A DNA stretch of 64,000 bases from Candidatus Hydrogenedentota bacterium (GCA_020848835.1 JADLHJ010000033.1:1-64000), one strand, 5' to 3'. Counted from the first letter of the stretch, positions 35,446 to 45,645 are shown. Translations and numbers: made by a program. The notes: a model not told the origin generated them from the sequence alone.

Positions 35446-36141
35446 ATGATCACGAAGCTGGCTCCGTTTTTCCGCAGTTCGGTTTTTAAGAAACAGTTGG
35501 TGGCAATAACCGGCCTCATCCTCGTCGGGTTTATCATCGTCCACCTCGCGGGCAACTTTATTATTTTCCTTGGCCCGGACGCCTTTAACCACTATTCCGC
35601 GACGCTGCACGCCGTGCCAGAGTTGTTGTGGATCGCGCGGGTGATACTCATCGTTGCCGCGATTGTTCATATTTACTTCACGATTGTGCTCACAATTGAG
35701 AACCGGAAATCCGGCGGGGCGGGGCGTTACGCGGTGAAAACGACCCATGGCGAGACGAACTTCGCGAAGAAATTCATGATCCTCACCGGATTGCTGTTGT
35801 TCTTCTTTTTATTTTTGCACCTGGCGGATTTCACGCTCGGGGAGAAAACGGTCGAGCAAACCACGCTTAAAGGGGTGGATTTGGGCCTTTACGGTTTGGT
35901 GTGGAATTCGTTTCTGAATCCATTTCGCGTGGTGGTGTATCTCGCCGCGGTTTGGTGCGTGGGCATGCACCTGAGCCATGGCATCCAGAGCATGTTTCAA
36001 TCGATTGGTTTTTACCATAACCGCTACACGCCACAGATTCGCAGCGCGAGCCTGGTCCTTGGCGCGGTAATCGCCGCGGGGTTCAGTTTGATTCCGGTTG
36101 TTATCATTGTGCGGCACCTGATGGGCGGGCCGACGGTTTGA
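35446..36141 (+). CDS. sdhC: Succinate dehydrogenase/fumarate reductase cytochrome b558 subunit
   Basis: 231 residues with five hydrophobic helices, the single-polypeptide b558 type found with Bacteroidota- and epsilonproteobacterial-like enzymes. Candidate heme ligands are His residues in helices ([41 protein letters not shown]). It anchors SdhA/B in the inner membrane and passes electrons to or from quinone. First gene of the sdhC-A-B set; sdhA follows after 16 bases. The -10-like TATACT upstream is probably its promoter. Confidence 0.92.
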   Translation: MITKLAPFFRSSVFKKQLVAITGLILVGFIIVHLAGNFIIFLGPDAFNHYSATLHAVPELLWIARVILIVAAIVHIYFTIVLTIENRKSGGAGRYAVKTTHGETNFAKKFMILTGLLLFFFLFLHLADFTLGEKTVEQTTLKGVDLGLYGLVWNSFLNPFRVVVYLAAVWCVGMHLSHGIQSMFQSIGFYHNRYTPQIRSASLVLGAVIAAGFSLIPVVIIVRHLMGGPTV

Positions 36142-36157
36142 TGAAGAAGATAAGCGC

Positions 36158-38080
36158 ATGAGCAGCAATGGACTAGATTCGAGGGTTCCCTCCGGCCCGA
36201 TTGCGGAGAAGTGGACGCGACACAAGTTCGACATGAAACTTGTGAACCCCGCGAACAAGCGCAAGTACACGATCATCTGCGTGGGCACGGGCCTGGCGGG
36301 TGCGTCGGCTTCGGCGTCCTTGTCGGAACTTGGGTACAAGGTCAAGACCTTCTGCATTCAGGATTCTCCGCGCCGCGCGCATAGCATCGCCGCGCAGGGT
36401 GGTATCAACGCCGCGAAGAATTACCAGAACGACGGCGACAGCGTCTACCGCCTGTTTTACGATACGGTGAAGGGCGGCGATTTCCGCGCGCGCGAGGCGA
36501 ACGTGTATCGGCTCGCGGAGTTGAGCGTCAACATCATCGATCAATGCGTTGCGCAGGGTGTGCCCTTCGCGCGTGAATACGGTGGCCTGCTCGACAATCG
36601 CTCCTTCGGCGGCGCGCAGGTGAGCCGTACCTTCTACGCACGCGGGCAAACAGGACAGCAGTTGCTGCTCGGCGCGTACAGCGCGCTGATGAAAGAAGTC
36701 GCGAAGAAAGGCGTCGAGCTCTACACGCGCCGCGAGATGCTGGACATCATCGTCATCGACGGCAAGGCGCGCGGCATCGTCGTACGCAATTTGATTACCG
36801 GAAAACTCGAATCGCACGTTGGCGATGCGGTGATCCTCGCGACGGGCGGTTACGGCAACGTCTTTTATCTTTCGACAAACGCTAAGGCCTGCAACGTCAC
36901 GGCCGCGTGGCGCGCGCACAAGAAGGGCGCGTACTTCGCGAATCCGTGCTACACACAAATTCACCCGACCTGCATTCCCGTGCACGGCGATTATCAGTCG
37001 AAGCTCACGCTGATGAGCGAAAGCCTGCGCAACGACGGGCGCATCTGGGTGCCGAAGAAACAGGGCGATACGCGTTCGCCGGATCAGATTCCCGACGCCG
37101 AGCGCGACTATTATCTCGAACGCAAGTACCCGTCGTTCGGCAACCTTGCCCCGCGCGATATCTCGTCGCGCAGCGCGAAGGAACAGTGCGACGCGGGGCG
37201 CGGCGTCGGTTCGACGGGTCAGGCGGTCTACCTCGATTTTCGCGATGCTATCAACCGCCTTGGCAAAGATGTGATCGAAGCGCGTTACGGCAACCTGTTC
37301 CAGATGTACGATCGCATCGTGGATAACGATCCCTACAAAGTGCCGATGATGATTTACCCCGCCGTGCACTACACGATGGGCGGCTTGTGGGTCGATTACA
37401 ATCTCATGAGCAACCTTCCGGGATTGCACGTGCTGGGAGAAGCGAACTTCTCCGATCACGGCGCAAACCGCCTCGGCGCGAGCGCGCTGATGCAGGGTCT
37501 CGCGGATGGTTACTTCGTCATTCCGTATACGATCGGCCATTACCTCGCGTCGAACAAATTTGAGCCGATTGGCGCCGATCACGCGGAGTGTAAGAACGCG
37601 GAGGCCGAAGCCAAGAAGCGCATCGACACGTTGTTATCGATCAAAGGCAAGCGCACGGTCGATGATTTCCACCGCGAACTTGGTCTCCTCTGCTGGGACA
37701 AGTGCGGCATGGGCCGCAACAAAGCAGGCCTGGAAGAAGCGCTGCAAAAGATCCCCGCGATCCGCGAAGAATTCTGGAGCAACGTCACGGTCGTCGGTAG
37801 CGGCGAAGAGTTAAACCAAAGCCTCGAACGCGCGGGCCGCGTGGCGGATTTCCTAGAGTTCGGCGAACTCATGGTGCGCGATGCGCTGCACCGCGAAGAA
37901 TCCTGCGGCGGCCACTTCCGCGAAGAACACCAGACGGAAGATGGCGAAGCCAAACGCGACGACGCGAATTTCTGTTATGCAGGCGCTTGGGAATTTTCCG
38001 GCATCGGCAGCACGCCGAATTTGCACAAAGAGCAGTTGGAATTTAACGAAGTGCACTTGGCGACGCGAAGTTATAAATAA
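36158..38080 (+). CDS. sdhA: Succinate dehydrogenase/fumarate reductase flavoprotein
   Basis: 640 residues. FAD-binding motif [17 protein letters not shown] (about 39-55), the segment [17 protein letters not shown] with His 75 as candidate covalent FAD ligand, [10 protein letters not shown], and the active-site region [11 protein letters not shown] / [14 protein letters not shown]. It carries the dicarboxylate site and oxidises succinate or reduces fumarate on the cytoplasmic face. The C-terminal [23 protein letters not shown] is typical of this branch. sdhB should follow directly but is displaced by about 0.7 kb of unrelated sequence. Confidence 0.96.
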   Translation: MSSNGLDSRVPSGPIAEKWTRHKFDMKLVNPANKRKYTIICVGTGLAGASASASLSELGYKVKTFCIQDSPRRAHSIAAQGGINAAKNYQNDGDSVYRLFYDTVKGGDFRAREANVYRLAELSVNIIDQCVAQGVPFAREYGGLLDNRSFGGAQVSRTFYARGQTGQQLLLGAYSALMKEVAKKGVELYTRREMLDIIVIDGKARGIVVRNLITGKLESHVGDAVILATGGYGNVFYLSTNAKACNVTAAWRAHKKGAYFANPCYTQIHPTCIPVHGDYQSKLTLMSESLRNDGRIWVPKKQGDTRSPDQIPDAERDYYLERKYPSFGNLAPRDISSRSAKEQCDAGRGVGSTGQAVYLDFRDAINRLGKDVIEARYGNLFQMYDRIVDNDPYKVPMMIYPAVHYTMGGLWVDYNLMSNLPGLHVLGEANFSDHGANRLGASALMQGLADGYFVIPYTIGHYLASNKFEPIGADHAECKNAEAEAKKRIDTLLSIKGKRTVDDFHRELGLLCWDKCGMGRNKAGLEEALQKIPAIREEFWSNVTVVGSGEELNQSLERAGRVADFLEFGELMVRDALHREESCGGHFREEHQTEDGEAKRDDANFCYAGAWEFSGIGSTPNLHKEQLEFNEVHLATRSYK

Positions 38081-38084
38081 AGAA

Positions 38085-38119
38085 TTCATCCACAGATTGC
38101 ACAGATGACACAGATTGAG
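38085..38119 (+). repeat. Dispersed CCACAGAT-type intergenic repeat, copy next to sdhA
   Basis: TCATCCACAGATTGCACAGA followed by TGACACAGATTGAG, the same type as at 21054-21084 and 22722-22742, lying at the left border of the presumed insertion. Confidence 0.72.
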
Positions 38120-38131
38120 TCAGAAAATTTC

Positions 38132-38779
38132 ATGTGCACGACTAAAGCGATGCTAACAGCGTTGCTATTGCTTGCATGTGCTGCTCCGTCTTATGGCGAG
38201 CTTGGGTGGGGCAAACCTGCATATATTGTTGTTGGAAAAGATGCCCCGCAGCAGGAACGATTTGCGGCTTCCGAGTTTCAGCGTTTATATGAGCTTCGCA
38301 CTGGAAAGAAACTCCCTGTTTTCAACAAGGAAGCGGGTGAAAATGGAGTATTCATTGGGCGCAGTGCCCTAAATTCTGAGCGAGATGAGAGGAAGGGCAC
38401 GCTGCCTGATGGAACGCAATATACATCTGGAACTCCCATTAAATGGGAACCTCAACTTGAGAAAGACCTAGACATAGATCTTGACAGGGTATCACCGGAT
38501 TTCATTCTTTATTCGTTAACTGGATGGACAGGTACATTTGCCGCCTTCATCCTTGGCGGTAGCCCAGACAGCACCGTCAATGCAGTCTACGATTTTTGCG
38601 AGATAAATCTTGGCATAAAGCGAGACGCAGACACGGTCGCCGCATCAACTTTAAAACCGTTTACAGGTTGGTCAAATCACAATTTTACACAAAAGCCTGA
38701 AAGCGAATTCTGGCCCAACAAGCCTGCCCAGAGTGTAACTAGAAGTGTCACCGAAGCTTCAAAAGAACAAACGAATTAA
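38132..38779 (+). CDS. Secreted fragment resembling the N-terminal domain of GH67/DUF4838-type proteins
   Basis: About 215 residues from ATG 38132, which directly precedes a signal peptide (AMLTALLLLACAAPSYGE). The body has GKPAYIVVGKDAPQQERFAASEFQRLYELRTGKKLPV and AVYDFCEINLGIK, the pattern of the alpha/beta domain that precedes the barrel in alpha-glucuronidase-like or DUF4838 proteins. The rest of such an enzyme is absent; the chain ends soon after with a low-complexity Ser/Thr tail. Base composition differs from the flanking sdh genes. I read it as a truncated, possibly non-functional piece delivered by insertion. An ATG at 38105 lies in the repeat and is unlikely to be used. Confidence 0.6.
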   Translation: MCTTKAMLTALLLLACAAPSYGELGWGKPAYIVVGKDAPQQERFAASEFQRLYELRTGKKLPVFNKEAGENGVFIGRSALNSERDERKGTLPDGTQYTSGTPIKWEPQLEKDLDIDLDRVSPDFILYSLTGWTGTFAAFILGGSPDSTVNAVYDFCEINLGIKRDADTVAASTLKPFTGWSNHNFTQKPESEFWPNKPAQSVTRSVTEASKEQTN

Positions 38780-38808
38780 AGAATGACTATCACGAATAGG
38801 TCTTATCC

Positions 38809-39564
38809 ATGTCGCGTAAAATAAATCTCACGCTGAAAGTATGGCGGCAGAAGAATGCCAGTTCGTCCGGACGTTTTGAGACGTACGAAGCGAAGGGCAT
38901 CGACACCGACGCGTCGTTCCTTGAAATGCTCGATGTTGTGAATGAGCAATTAGAGAAGCGTGGCGTCGAGCCGATCGCGTTTGATCACGATTGCCGCGAG
39001 GGTATTTGTGGCATGTGCGGCGCGGTGGTGAACGGCATGGCGCACGGGCCGGAGAAGGAAACGACGCTCTGCCAGTTGCATATGCGCAAGTTCAAAGACG
39101 GCGACACGATTACCATCGAACCGTGGCGCGCGAATGGTTTCCCCATTGTGCGCGACCTCGTATGCGATCGCAGCGCGTTTGACCGCATCATCTCCGCGGG
39201 CGGATTCATCGGCGTGCGCACGGGCCAAGCCCCGGAAGCGCACAGCGTGCCTGTCGGAAAAGATAAGGCCGATTGGGCGATGGACGCGGCGGAGTGTATC
39301 GGTTGTGGCGCTTGTGTCGCGGCGTGTCCGAACGCTTCCGCGATGCTCTTCGTCTCCGCGAAAGTCACGCACCTCAACGTGCTGCCGCAAGGCCAGCCGG
39401 AAAAGAACAAGCGTGTGCTCGGCATGGTGTCGCAGATGGATGCCGAAGGCTTCGGTAATTGCTCGAACCACTACGAATGCGAAGCCGCCTGCCCGAAAGG
39501 CATCTCCGTCAAAAACATCGCAAAGATGAACCGGGACTATCTCGCAGCGGCGATCAAGGCCTAG
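38809..39564 (+). CDS. sdhB: Succinate dehydrogenase/fumarate reductase iron-sulfur subunit
   Basis: 251 residues. The [2Fe-2S] site is CREGICGMC (Cys 62, 67, 70) with Cys 88. The ferredoxin-like half has [14 protein letters not shown] (Cys 163, 166, 169, 173) and [15 protein letters not shown] (Cys 218, 224, 228), together binding [4Fe-4S] and [3Fe-4S] clusters. It transfers electrons between the SdhA flavin and the SdhC quinone site. Separated from sdhA by the inserted fragment, so its expression may depend on readthrough or on a promoter inside the insert. Confidence 0.96.
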   Translation: MSRKINLTLKVWRQKNASSSGRFETYEAKGIDTDASFLEMLDVVNEQLEKRGVEPIAFDHDCREGICGMCGAVVNGMAHGPEKETTLCQLHMRKFKDGDTITIEPWRANGFPIVRDLVCDRSAFDRIISAGGFIGVRTGQAPEAHSVPVGKDKADWAMDAAECIGCGACVAACPNASAMLFVSAKVTHLNVLPQGQPEKNKRVLGMVSQMDAEGFGNCSNHYECEAACPKGISVKNIAKMNRDYLAAAIKA

Positions 39565-39764
39565 CCCGTTTTTCGCCTGTCGCTTCGCATTCGTTGGTCA
39601 TTATCTCAACTGTCGCATAGGCAATCGTCCCGTGCTGCGACGCGGCATTGCTGCACGACCCGCGCAGACGTCTTCGTGAAATCTGGAAGACTTGATTTCG
39701 CAGGGGCCATAGGGAATCCTGCCCCCAGTCTGCCTGATTCGCCGACACGACGGAAAGGACTGTA

Positions 39765-42656
39765 ATGAAACAGCGCGCTGGATCGGTATCTTTCGTTTTG
39801 CTGGGTGCAACGCTGGCATCGGTGATTGCGGCCCAGGCCGAGCAGAACGCGCCAATCCCCGCGCGCGACGCGCTCGGCATGTTTCGCGTGCCGGACGACG
39901 TACGCGTCGAACTGGTGGCCGCCGAGCCGGAAGTCGTTGACCCTGTCGCACTGTGTTTCGACGAACACGGGCGCATGTATGTCGTCGAAAATCGCGGTTA
40001 TCCGACCGACGAATCGGGCAAGGGTATCGTCGCACTCCTCGAAGACCCGGACGGCGATGGTTACTACGATAAGCGCAGCGTCTTTGCGGACGGCTTCACC
40101 TTTCCCAACGGCGTCATGGCATGGAAAGGCGGCGTGATTGTCACCTGCGCGCCGGATCTGCTCTACCTGAAAGATACTGACAGCGACGGCCGTGCGGACC
40201 ATCGCGAAGTATTGCTCACCGGTTTCGCTCCCGGTGGCTCCACGCAACTGCGTGTGAGCCATCCCACACTTGGCATCGACAATTGGATCTATCTAACGAA
40301 TGGATTGAGCGGCGGCGAAGTCACGAACCCTTCCAAGCCGGAGTTGGCTGCGGTGAAAATGGGTTCGCTCGATGGCCGTTACAATCCCATCACCGGCGTC
40401 TTCGAATCGGTCGCAGGCCAGGCGCAATTCGGCCAGGCGTTCGACGACAACGGCAACAAATTCGTCTGCAGCAACCGCAAGCACATCGAACACATCGTGC
40501 TGCAACCCGGCGATCTTGCACGCAATCCCCACGCGCGCCTGTCGCAAACCGTTGCACAAATTCCCGATCACGGTGAAGCGGGCCGCATCTTCGCATTGAG
40601 CGAAGCGCGCACGACCGCCTACGCGCACGCGGGCACCTTCACCGCCGCCTGCGGGCTCGTCGTCTACCGCGGCGACGCCATGCCGCAATACCGTGGCAAC
40701 GCATTCGTGTGCGATCCCACCGGCGCGCTGGTCCACCGCGACATTCTCGAACCGCACGGCGCGACGTTTATCGCCAAACGCGGCGAAGAGAACAAAGACT
40801 TCCTCGCCACACCGGACAACTGGTGCCGTCCCGTGTTTCTCGCCAATGGCCCCGATGGCGCCTTGTACCTCTGCGACATGTACCGCGCGACGATCGAGCA
40901 CCCCGTCTATCTCCCAGAAGAAATACGCGGCAGCGCTGACTTCGAAGGCGGCAAAGACTGCGGGCGCATCTATCGCATCACCGGCAAGGAAGCAAAAAGC
41001 AAAGTGCAAACCGTCGACGCGACATATTCTGGAAATCTCGCGCACAGCCTCGATTCGGAAAACGGTTGGGTCACGGATACCGCTCAACGGTTGTTGCTGG
41101 AAAAAGGCGATCTCGCCGGAATTAACTTCATAGATGGGCTCCCTGGCCCAGTTCGAGAAACGAAGTCGCTCTATCTCCGGCTGAGCTTGGGCGCTTTGCA
41201 GCCGGGCGACTTGACGCTGGCCACTGGCAGCAACTTCCCCACCGTACGCGAACATGCGTTGCGCATCTCCCGCACCTTGGTTAAGGATCCTGCGTATCTT
41301 GCAGGACTTGCGCTGCCGCTGATCTCCGATTCCGATCCCCGCGTACGTTTTGCCGCCGCGCTCGCGCTTGGCGATGCACAAGATCCGCGCAGTGCGGAGG
41401 CGCTCGCACGCTTTGCGGCAACAAGTGTATCCGACGAATGGATGGAGACCGCCGCATTGAGTAGCGCCGGATTCGATTTCAAAACATTCGCAACGGTGTT
41501 TGTCAAAGACACCGATCGCAGCGCGCCGGAATTTTCCGGTGCCGCGGAATCAATAGCACGCACACTCGCGGTGAGCAGTGGGCCGGAATCAACGCGGTCG
41601 TTTCTTGAAGGCGTTCTTGCCCAGAACGATGAACCGCAACCCTGGCAAATTGCGGTGCTGCGCGGCGCCTTGCAAGGCGCACTCGAAAGTTCCGCATTTG
41701 GCGAAGGCCCGGCATTAACGCGTGTACGCAAGGCGCTGGGAGATGGCAACCCGCAGATTGCGAAACTCGATCGCGCGACGGCCCTGGCAAAGGAAACAAT
41801 CAGCAACGCTGAGAAACCGCTCGACGATCGCATCCGCGCCGCCGCGCTCTTGGGCTTCACCGATTATGACTCCGCGGGCGAAGCGCTGGGCGCACTGATC
41901 GGCCCGATTGCGCCGCCGGAGTTGCAGGTTTCCGCGGTGCAGTCGCTCGCGCATTTGCACGACGATCGAGTTGCCCAATTCCTCGCGACCGATGCATGGG
42001 GCGGGTTTACTGCGCCGGTCCGCTCGGCGGCGACAAGTACACTGCTCGCCACCCAGCAAGGCACTACCGCCATGCTTGATGCCATCGAACGCGGCGCTAT
42101 CCCCGCATGGACGATCGATCCAAGTACGCGCAACAACCTGAAGGAGCATCGCGACGAAGCCATTAAGACAAAAGCGCGCGCCGTATTCGCGGACGTAAAA
42201 ACCGTCGATCGTAAACAAGTCTACGAAGAATACAAAGACTGCCTCGCACTCGCGCCGCAATCTGGCGCCGGTGCACAGGTATTCAAGGACCTCTGCGCGC
42301 AATGCCACAAGTTTAACAGCGTGGGGTACGACGTAGGGCCCGATCTCACCAGTATTCGCAGCCAGCCCAACGAAGCGATCCTCATGCACATCCTGAATCC
42401 AAACTGGATTCTTGAACAAGGCTTCGAAAGTTATACCGTCGAAACCAGCGAACTTGAAACCTACACCGGCATCATCAAGGCGCAAAACGAATCCAGCATC
42501 ACGCTGCGCTGCCCGCAGGGAATCGAAAAGACCATCGCGCGTACCGACATCACCGCCATCAAAACCGCGAGCCAATCACTCATGCCGGAAGAACTGGAAA
42601 AAGGAATGACCAAACAACAAATGCGCGATCTAATCGCTTACTTGCGAGGCGAATAG
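39765..42656 (+). CDS. Secreted beta-propeller / HEAT / cytochrome c protein (planctomycete type)
   Basis: 963 residues with a signal peptide ending in AAQAEQ. The propeller (about 35-400) shows VPDDVRVELVAAEPEVVDPVALCFDEHGRMYVVENRGYP and DTDSDGRADHREVLLTGF. HEAT-like helices cover about 480-800. The C-terminal heme domain has CAQCH (Cys 844, Cys 847, His 848), VGPDLTSIRSQ and a late SLMPEELEKGM. AAGGA precedes the ATG by about 6 bases. It is the third member of this architecture in the window and lacks the 3-keto-hydrolase module of the 17.5-kb protein. It is followed by a convergent Gfo/Idh gene. A role in periplasmic electron transfer is inferred from the heme motif. Confidence 0.88.
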   Translation: MKQRAGSVSFVLLGATLASVIAAQAEQNAPIPARDALGMFRVPDDVRVELVAAEPEVVDPVALCFDEHGRMYVVENRGYPTDESGKGIVALLEDPDGDGYYDKRSVFADGFTFPNGVMAWKGGVIVTCAPDLLYLKDTDSDGRADHREVLLTGFAPGGSTQLRVSHPTLGIDNWIYLTNGLSGGEVTNPSKPELAAVKMGSLDGRYNPITGVFESVAGQAQFGQAFDDNGNKFVCSNRKHIEHIVLQPGDLARNPHARLSQTVAQIPDHGEAGRIFALSEARTTAYAHAGTFTAACGLVVYRGDAMPQYRGNAFVCDPTGALVHRDILEPHGATFIAKRGEENKDFLATPDNWCRPVFLANGPDGALYLCDMYRATIEHPVYLPEEIRGSADFEGGKDCGRIYRITGKEAKSKVQTVDATYSGNLAHSLDSENGWVTDTAQRLLLEKGDLAGINFIDGLPGPVRETKSLYLRLSLGALQPGDLTLATGSNFPTVREHALRISRTLVKDPAYLAGLALPLISDSDPRVRFAAALALGDAQDPRSAEALARFAATSVSDEWMETAALSSAGFDFKTFATVFVKDTDRSAPEFSGAAESIARTLAVSSGPESTRSFLEGVLAQNDEPQPWQIAVLRGALQGALESSAFGEGPALTRVRKALGDGNPQIAKLDRATALAKETISNAEKPLDDRIRAAALLGFTDYDSAGEALGALIGPIAPPELQVSAVQSLAHLHDDRVAQFLATDAWGGFTAPVRSAATSTLLATQQGTTAMLDAIERGAIPAWTIDPSTRNNLKEHRDEAIKTKARAVFADVKTVDRKQVYEEYKDCLALAPQSGAGAQVFKDLCAQCHKFNSVGYDVGPDLTSIRSQPNEAILMHILNPNWILEQGFESYTVETSELETYTGIIKAQNESSITLRCPQGIEKTIARTDITAIKTASQSLMPEELEKGMTKQQMRDLIAYLRGE

Positions 42657-42767
42657 CGCGCATAGACTTAAGTGGATTAACAAGCGTTCGGTGTTTGGTT
42701 CGGAGTTCCGCGTTTACGCGGTCCTGCAAGCATCGAGAACTATCGCTTGCGAATCACGCTGCAAGGT

Positions 42768-44051
42768 TCACTCCAACGTCCAAGGCTTCCTGTATTCATA
42801 CTCCAAATACTGATTCGCCGCTTCGTTATTCGTGATCCGCTCGGCAACAGGATCCCACTCAATCCGTGACTTCGTCCACAACGCGATATTGCCCAAATGC
42901 GCGATTGTCGTCGAGCGATGCCCTTCTTCCACGTCCGCATTCGGCGTCTTGCGCGACTTGATACAATCGAGAAAGTTCCGCATGTGCTGCACGGTCACAT
43001 CGCCTTCATCGACCTTCACCTCAACCGCCTCGCCGCGATCGCCGTCTTCCTGAAACTGTCCGGGTTTCTCCTGCCGAATCTGGTAGCCGCGATTGCCTGC
43101 GTAGATCGTTCCGTCCGTTCCGCGCAATTCGCACTCGCCATACGGGAACATGCTGTTGCCGCTTGCCTCGTATTGACCGAACATCATCAGGTGGCCCGAA
43201 CCGTATTCGTAGATCGATTCCATCGTGTCGGGAATTGTGCGCGAGTCCTTCACCGCAAATACGCCGCCATGTGCGCTAATCGATACCGGCGCAGTCTCTC
43301 CGATGAGCCAGCGCATCAGATCGAAGTAGTGCACGCCCCAGTTCCCGTTCTGCGACGAGTATTCCTTCCACCAGCGGAACTTGTACGGCGCAATGTTTTC
43401 GTTGAATGCCCGTTCCGGCCGCGGTCCCAGCCACATGTTCCAATCCAGGTCCGCAGGCGGTTTCGAGTCCGCGGCATTACCAATCCCCGCCGGCGCCATA
43501 TTGCTGATGCGGTATGCGCGCGACACCGTTACCTTGCCCACCTTGCCCCCGCGTACAAGCTCGCCAAGCTGCGCATACATCGACGAGGAGCGCCGCTGCG
43601 TGCCTACCTGCACGACGCGCTTCGTCTCCCTTGCCACCTCGACCATCTTGCGGCCTTCGCGGATCGTGTAGGAAAGCGGTTTTTCCACGTACACATCCTT
43701 GCCAGCGCGGCATGCAGTGACCGTCATCAGCGCGTGCCAATGGTCCGGCGCGGCGATCACAATGGCGTCGAGGTCTTTGCTGTCCAACAGTTCCCGCCAA
43801 TCGGCAACGGCGGGGCATTTCAGTTCCGCGGCCCACTTCTCGCGGTACGGCGCATATACGTCGCACACTGCCGCGGCCTGCATGTCCGCGTGGTTGCACG
43901 CGGCGCCAATAAGCTGCCCACCACGATTGCCCACGCCAATAAACCCCAGCCGGATCCGTTCGTTTGCGCCATACGCGCGCGACGTCGCCAATCCTGCGGC
44001 CAACACTGCGCCAGACTTTACGAAGGACCTGCGAGTCGTTTCTCGTGCCAT
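42768..44051 (-). CDS. Tat-exported Gfo/Idh/MocA family oxidoreductase
   Basis: About 427 residues. Twin-Arg TRRSFVKSGAVLAAG (Arg 7-8), Rossmann GFIGVGNRGGQ (about 36-46), EKP at 123-125, and C-terminal MWLGPRPERAFN / NWGVHYFDLMRWLIGE. The start ATG 44051 is supported by AAAGGA about 8 bases upstream; longer in-frame sequence lies in the divergent promoter region. Unlike the other two Gfo/Idh genes it has no HEAT partner next to it. The substrate is probably a sugar or glycoside but cannot be named. Confidence 0.9.
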   Translation of the reverse strand: MARETTRRSFVKSGAVLAAGLATSRAYGANERIRLGFIGVGNRGGQLIGAACNHADMQAAAVCDVYAPYREKWAAELKCPAVADWRELLDSKDLDAIVIAAPDHWHALMTVTACRAGKDVYVEKPLSYTIREGRKMVEVARETKRVVQVGTQRRSSSMYAQLGELVRGGKVGKVTVSRAYRISNMAPAGIGNAADSKPPADLDWNMWLGPRPERAFNENIAPYKFRWWKEYSSQNGNWGVHYFDLMRWLIGETAPVSISAHGGVFAVKDSRTIPDTMESIYEYGSGHLMMFGQYEASGNSMFPYGECELRGTDGTIYAGNRGYQIRQEKPGQFQEDGDRGEAVEVKVDEGDVTVQHMRNFLDCIKSRKTPNADVEEGHRSTTIAHLGNIALWTKSRIEWDPVAERITNNEAANQYLEYEYRKPWTLE

Positions 44052-44159
44052 GAAATCATCCTTTCGGCATGTGATAAATATGAAATGGGATCGCGGTTTG
44101 CACCAACGGTCATGGTACTGCATACGTGTACGCAGATGGCAACAATCGACTCTCGCGAT

Positions 44160-44187
44160 TTGACTAACTGTGTACCATTACTATAGA
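44160..44187 (+). promoter_or_regulatory. Probable promoter of the ROK gene, with flanking inverted repeat
   Basis: TTGACT (44160-44165), 16-base spacer, TATAGA (44182-44187), 43 bases before the ROK ATG. An inverted pair ATGGTAC (44112-44118) / GTACCAT (44172-44178) overlaps the spacer and could be an operator in this divergent region. Confidence 0.6.
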
Positions 44188-44229
44188 AAATAAGCTTGTT
44201 ATTGGGGATTCCTCGAAGAAGGGCGCAGT

Positions 44230-45624
44230 ATGTCTTCCGATTTCAAATTATTAAAACCCCGCTTTGTTCCTGTTCTCGACGAGGGATTTCGTCCTGCCGT
44301 ATTGGCGAACCGTGCCTTCATAGATGAGGTTGAATCATCTGGTGCTGGAGTCCCGCTCGTGTTGGGGCTCGAGCGCGCAGACGGTTCCGTATCACGCTTC
44401 GAGTCGCGCGTATTTCCCGAAGGCCACGCACGCGCCGGCGCAAACCTCATGTATGTCGAGCGCATCGTGAAGTTTCTCCTCTGGCAGCGCGGTGGCTGGA
44501 AAGTCTACGTCGGCGGTCCCAAAAGCGTCGGCGAATTCATCGCGATGTGTTATGCGCCCGATGGCGAGCGCGCCTTCGACTATCAATTCATGGGACAGGA
44601 CGTCTACGAACACACCTTCACCGTCGTCTCATGCAAACCTGAAGATGTGCCCGCGGAAAAGGAAACCACGCGCCCGCTCGGTCGCCATCTCGATGGCTAC
44701 CGCATCGGTTTCGATCTGGGCGCGTCGGACCGCAAAGTGTCCGCGGTTGTGAACGGCGAGGCGATCTTCAGCGAAGAAGTCGTTTGGGAACCGCGCAAGC
44801 ACAGCGACCCGAGCTACCACTACAATGAGATTCTCGCGGCGCTGAAATCCGCTGCGTCCAAGATGCCGCGTGTGGACGCCATCGGCGGCAGCAGCGCGGG
44901 TGTCATTATCAATAGCCGGCCAATGATTGCGTCTCTCTTTCGCTCCGTGCCAAAGGAGCGCTTCGGCGAGGTGCACGACATCTTCCTGCGCATACGCGAG
45001 GAGTTCGGCGTGCCGGTCGAAGTAGTGAACGACGGCGAAGTCACGGCGCTCGCAGGCTCGATGTCACTCGAAGACAACGGCGTGCTCGGTATCGCGCTGG
45101 GTTCGAGCGAGGCGGGCGGCTACGTAACCATGGACGGAAATATTACCGGCTGGCTGAACGAGCTGGCCTTCGCGCCCATCGACTACAGCCCCACTGCGCC
45201 GGCGGACGAGTGGAGCGGCGATCGCGGCGTCGGTGCGCTGTACTTCTCGCAGCAATGCGTATTTCGGCTGGCGCAATCCGCGGGCATCTCGTTGCCTGCG
45301 AATGTGACCGACGCAGAAAAACTAAAACTGGTTCAAAAGGAACTCGAGGCAGGCCACAAAGGCGCCGTTGATATCTGGCGCACGATGGGCGTGTACATGG
45401 GGTATGGGCTCGCGCACTACGCGGACTTCTACGACCTCAAACACGTACTCGTGCTGGGCAGATGCACGTCGGGCCGAGGTGGTGACCTGATCGTGGATAT
45501 TGCACACGAGGTCATCAACGCGGAATTCCCGTCGTTGGCAGAGCGGGTAACGGTCCAATTACCGGACGAGAAGGCGAGGCGCGTGGGGCAATCCATCGCC
45601 GCGGCAAGTTTGCCCGCGCTGTAA
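44230..45624 (+). CDS. ROK-family (ASKHA) protein with extra N-terminal domain
   Basis: 464 residues. Residues about 155-460 have the ROK/hexokinase-like ATPase fold: phosphate-1 loop YRIGFDLGASDRKVSAVV, VDAIGGSSAGVI, VEVVNDGEVTALAG (with the conserved Asp), and GIALGSSEAGGYV. The usual CxCGxxGC zinc motif of ROK repressors and kinases is not visible. The first 150 residues form an unrecognised, probably alpha/beta extension without an HTH, so a sugar-kinase-like role is more likely than repression. It is divergent from the Gfo/Idh gene and is the first gene of a rightward string reaching the ABC importer. Confidence 0.7.
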   Translation: MSSDFKLLKPRFVPVLDEGFRPAVLANRAFIDEVESSGAGVPLVLGLERADGSVSRFESRVFPEGHARAGANLMYVERIVKFLLWQRGGWKVYVGGPKSVGEFIAMCYAPDGERAFDYQFMGQDVYEHTFTVVSCKPEDVPAEKETTRPLGRHLDGYRIGFDLGASDRKVSAVVNGEAIFSEEVVWEPRKHSDPSYHYNEILAALKSAASKMPRVDAIGGSSAGVIINSRPMIASLFRSVPKERFGEVHDIFLRIREEFGVPVEVVNDGEVTALAGSMSLEDNGVLGIALGSSEAGGYVTMDGNITGWLNELAFAPIDYSPTAPADEWSGDRGVGALYFSQQCVFRLAQSAGISLPANVTDAEKLKLVQKELEAGHKGAVDIWRTMGVYMGYGLAHYADFYDLKHVLVLGRCTSGRGGDLIVDIAHEVINAEFPSLAERVTVQLPDEKARRVGQSIAAASLPAL

Positions 45625-45645
45625 ACCCTGAAAGGGACGGCGCAT

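Larger units (their letters stand above)
38078..38784. other. Probable insertion between sdhA and sdhB, bordered by 8-bp direct repeats
   Basis: TAAAGAAT occurs at 38078-38085 (containing the sdhA stop) and again at 38777-38784 (containing the stop of the inserted reading frame). Removing one copy and the DNA between restores a 28-base sdhA-sdhB gap. The inserted DNA is visibly AT-richer than both sdh genes and begins with a dispersed repeat. The 8-bp match is compatible with a target duplication, though the first three bases are just TAA stops. Confidence 0.55.

Noticed and set aside
36173..37582. 469-codon open frame antisense to sdhA
   Set aside because: Mirror frame caused by GC-rich codon bias; Arg/Ala/His/Val-rich, no family motif, and fully inside a certain gene.
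39670..39691. GTCTTC/GAAGAC inverted repeat upstream of the third propeller gene as an operator
   Set aside because: Arms are only six bases, occur once, and there is no promoter fit close by; could be chance.
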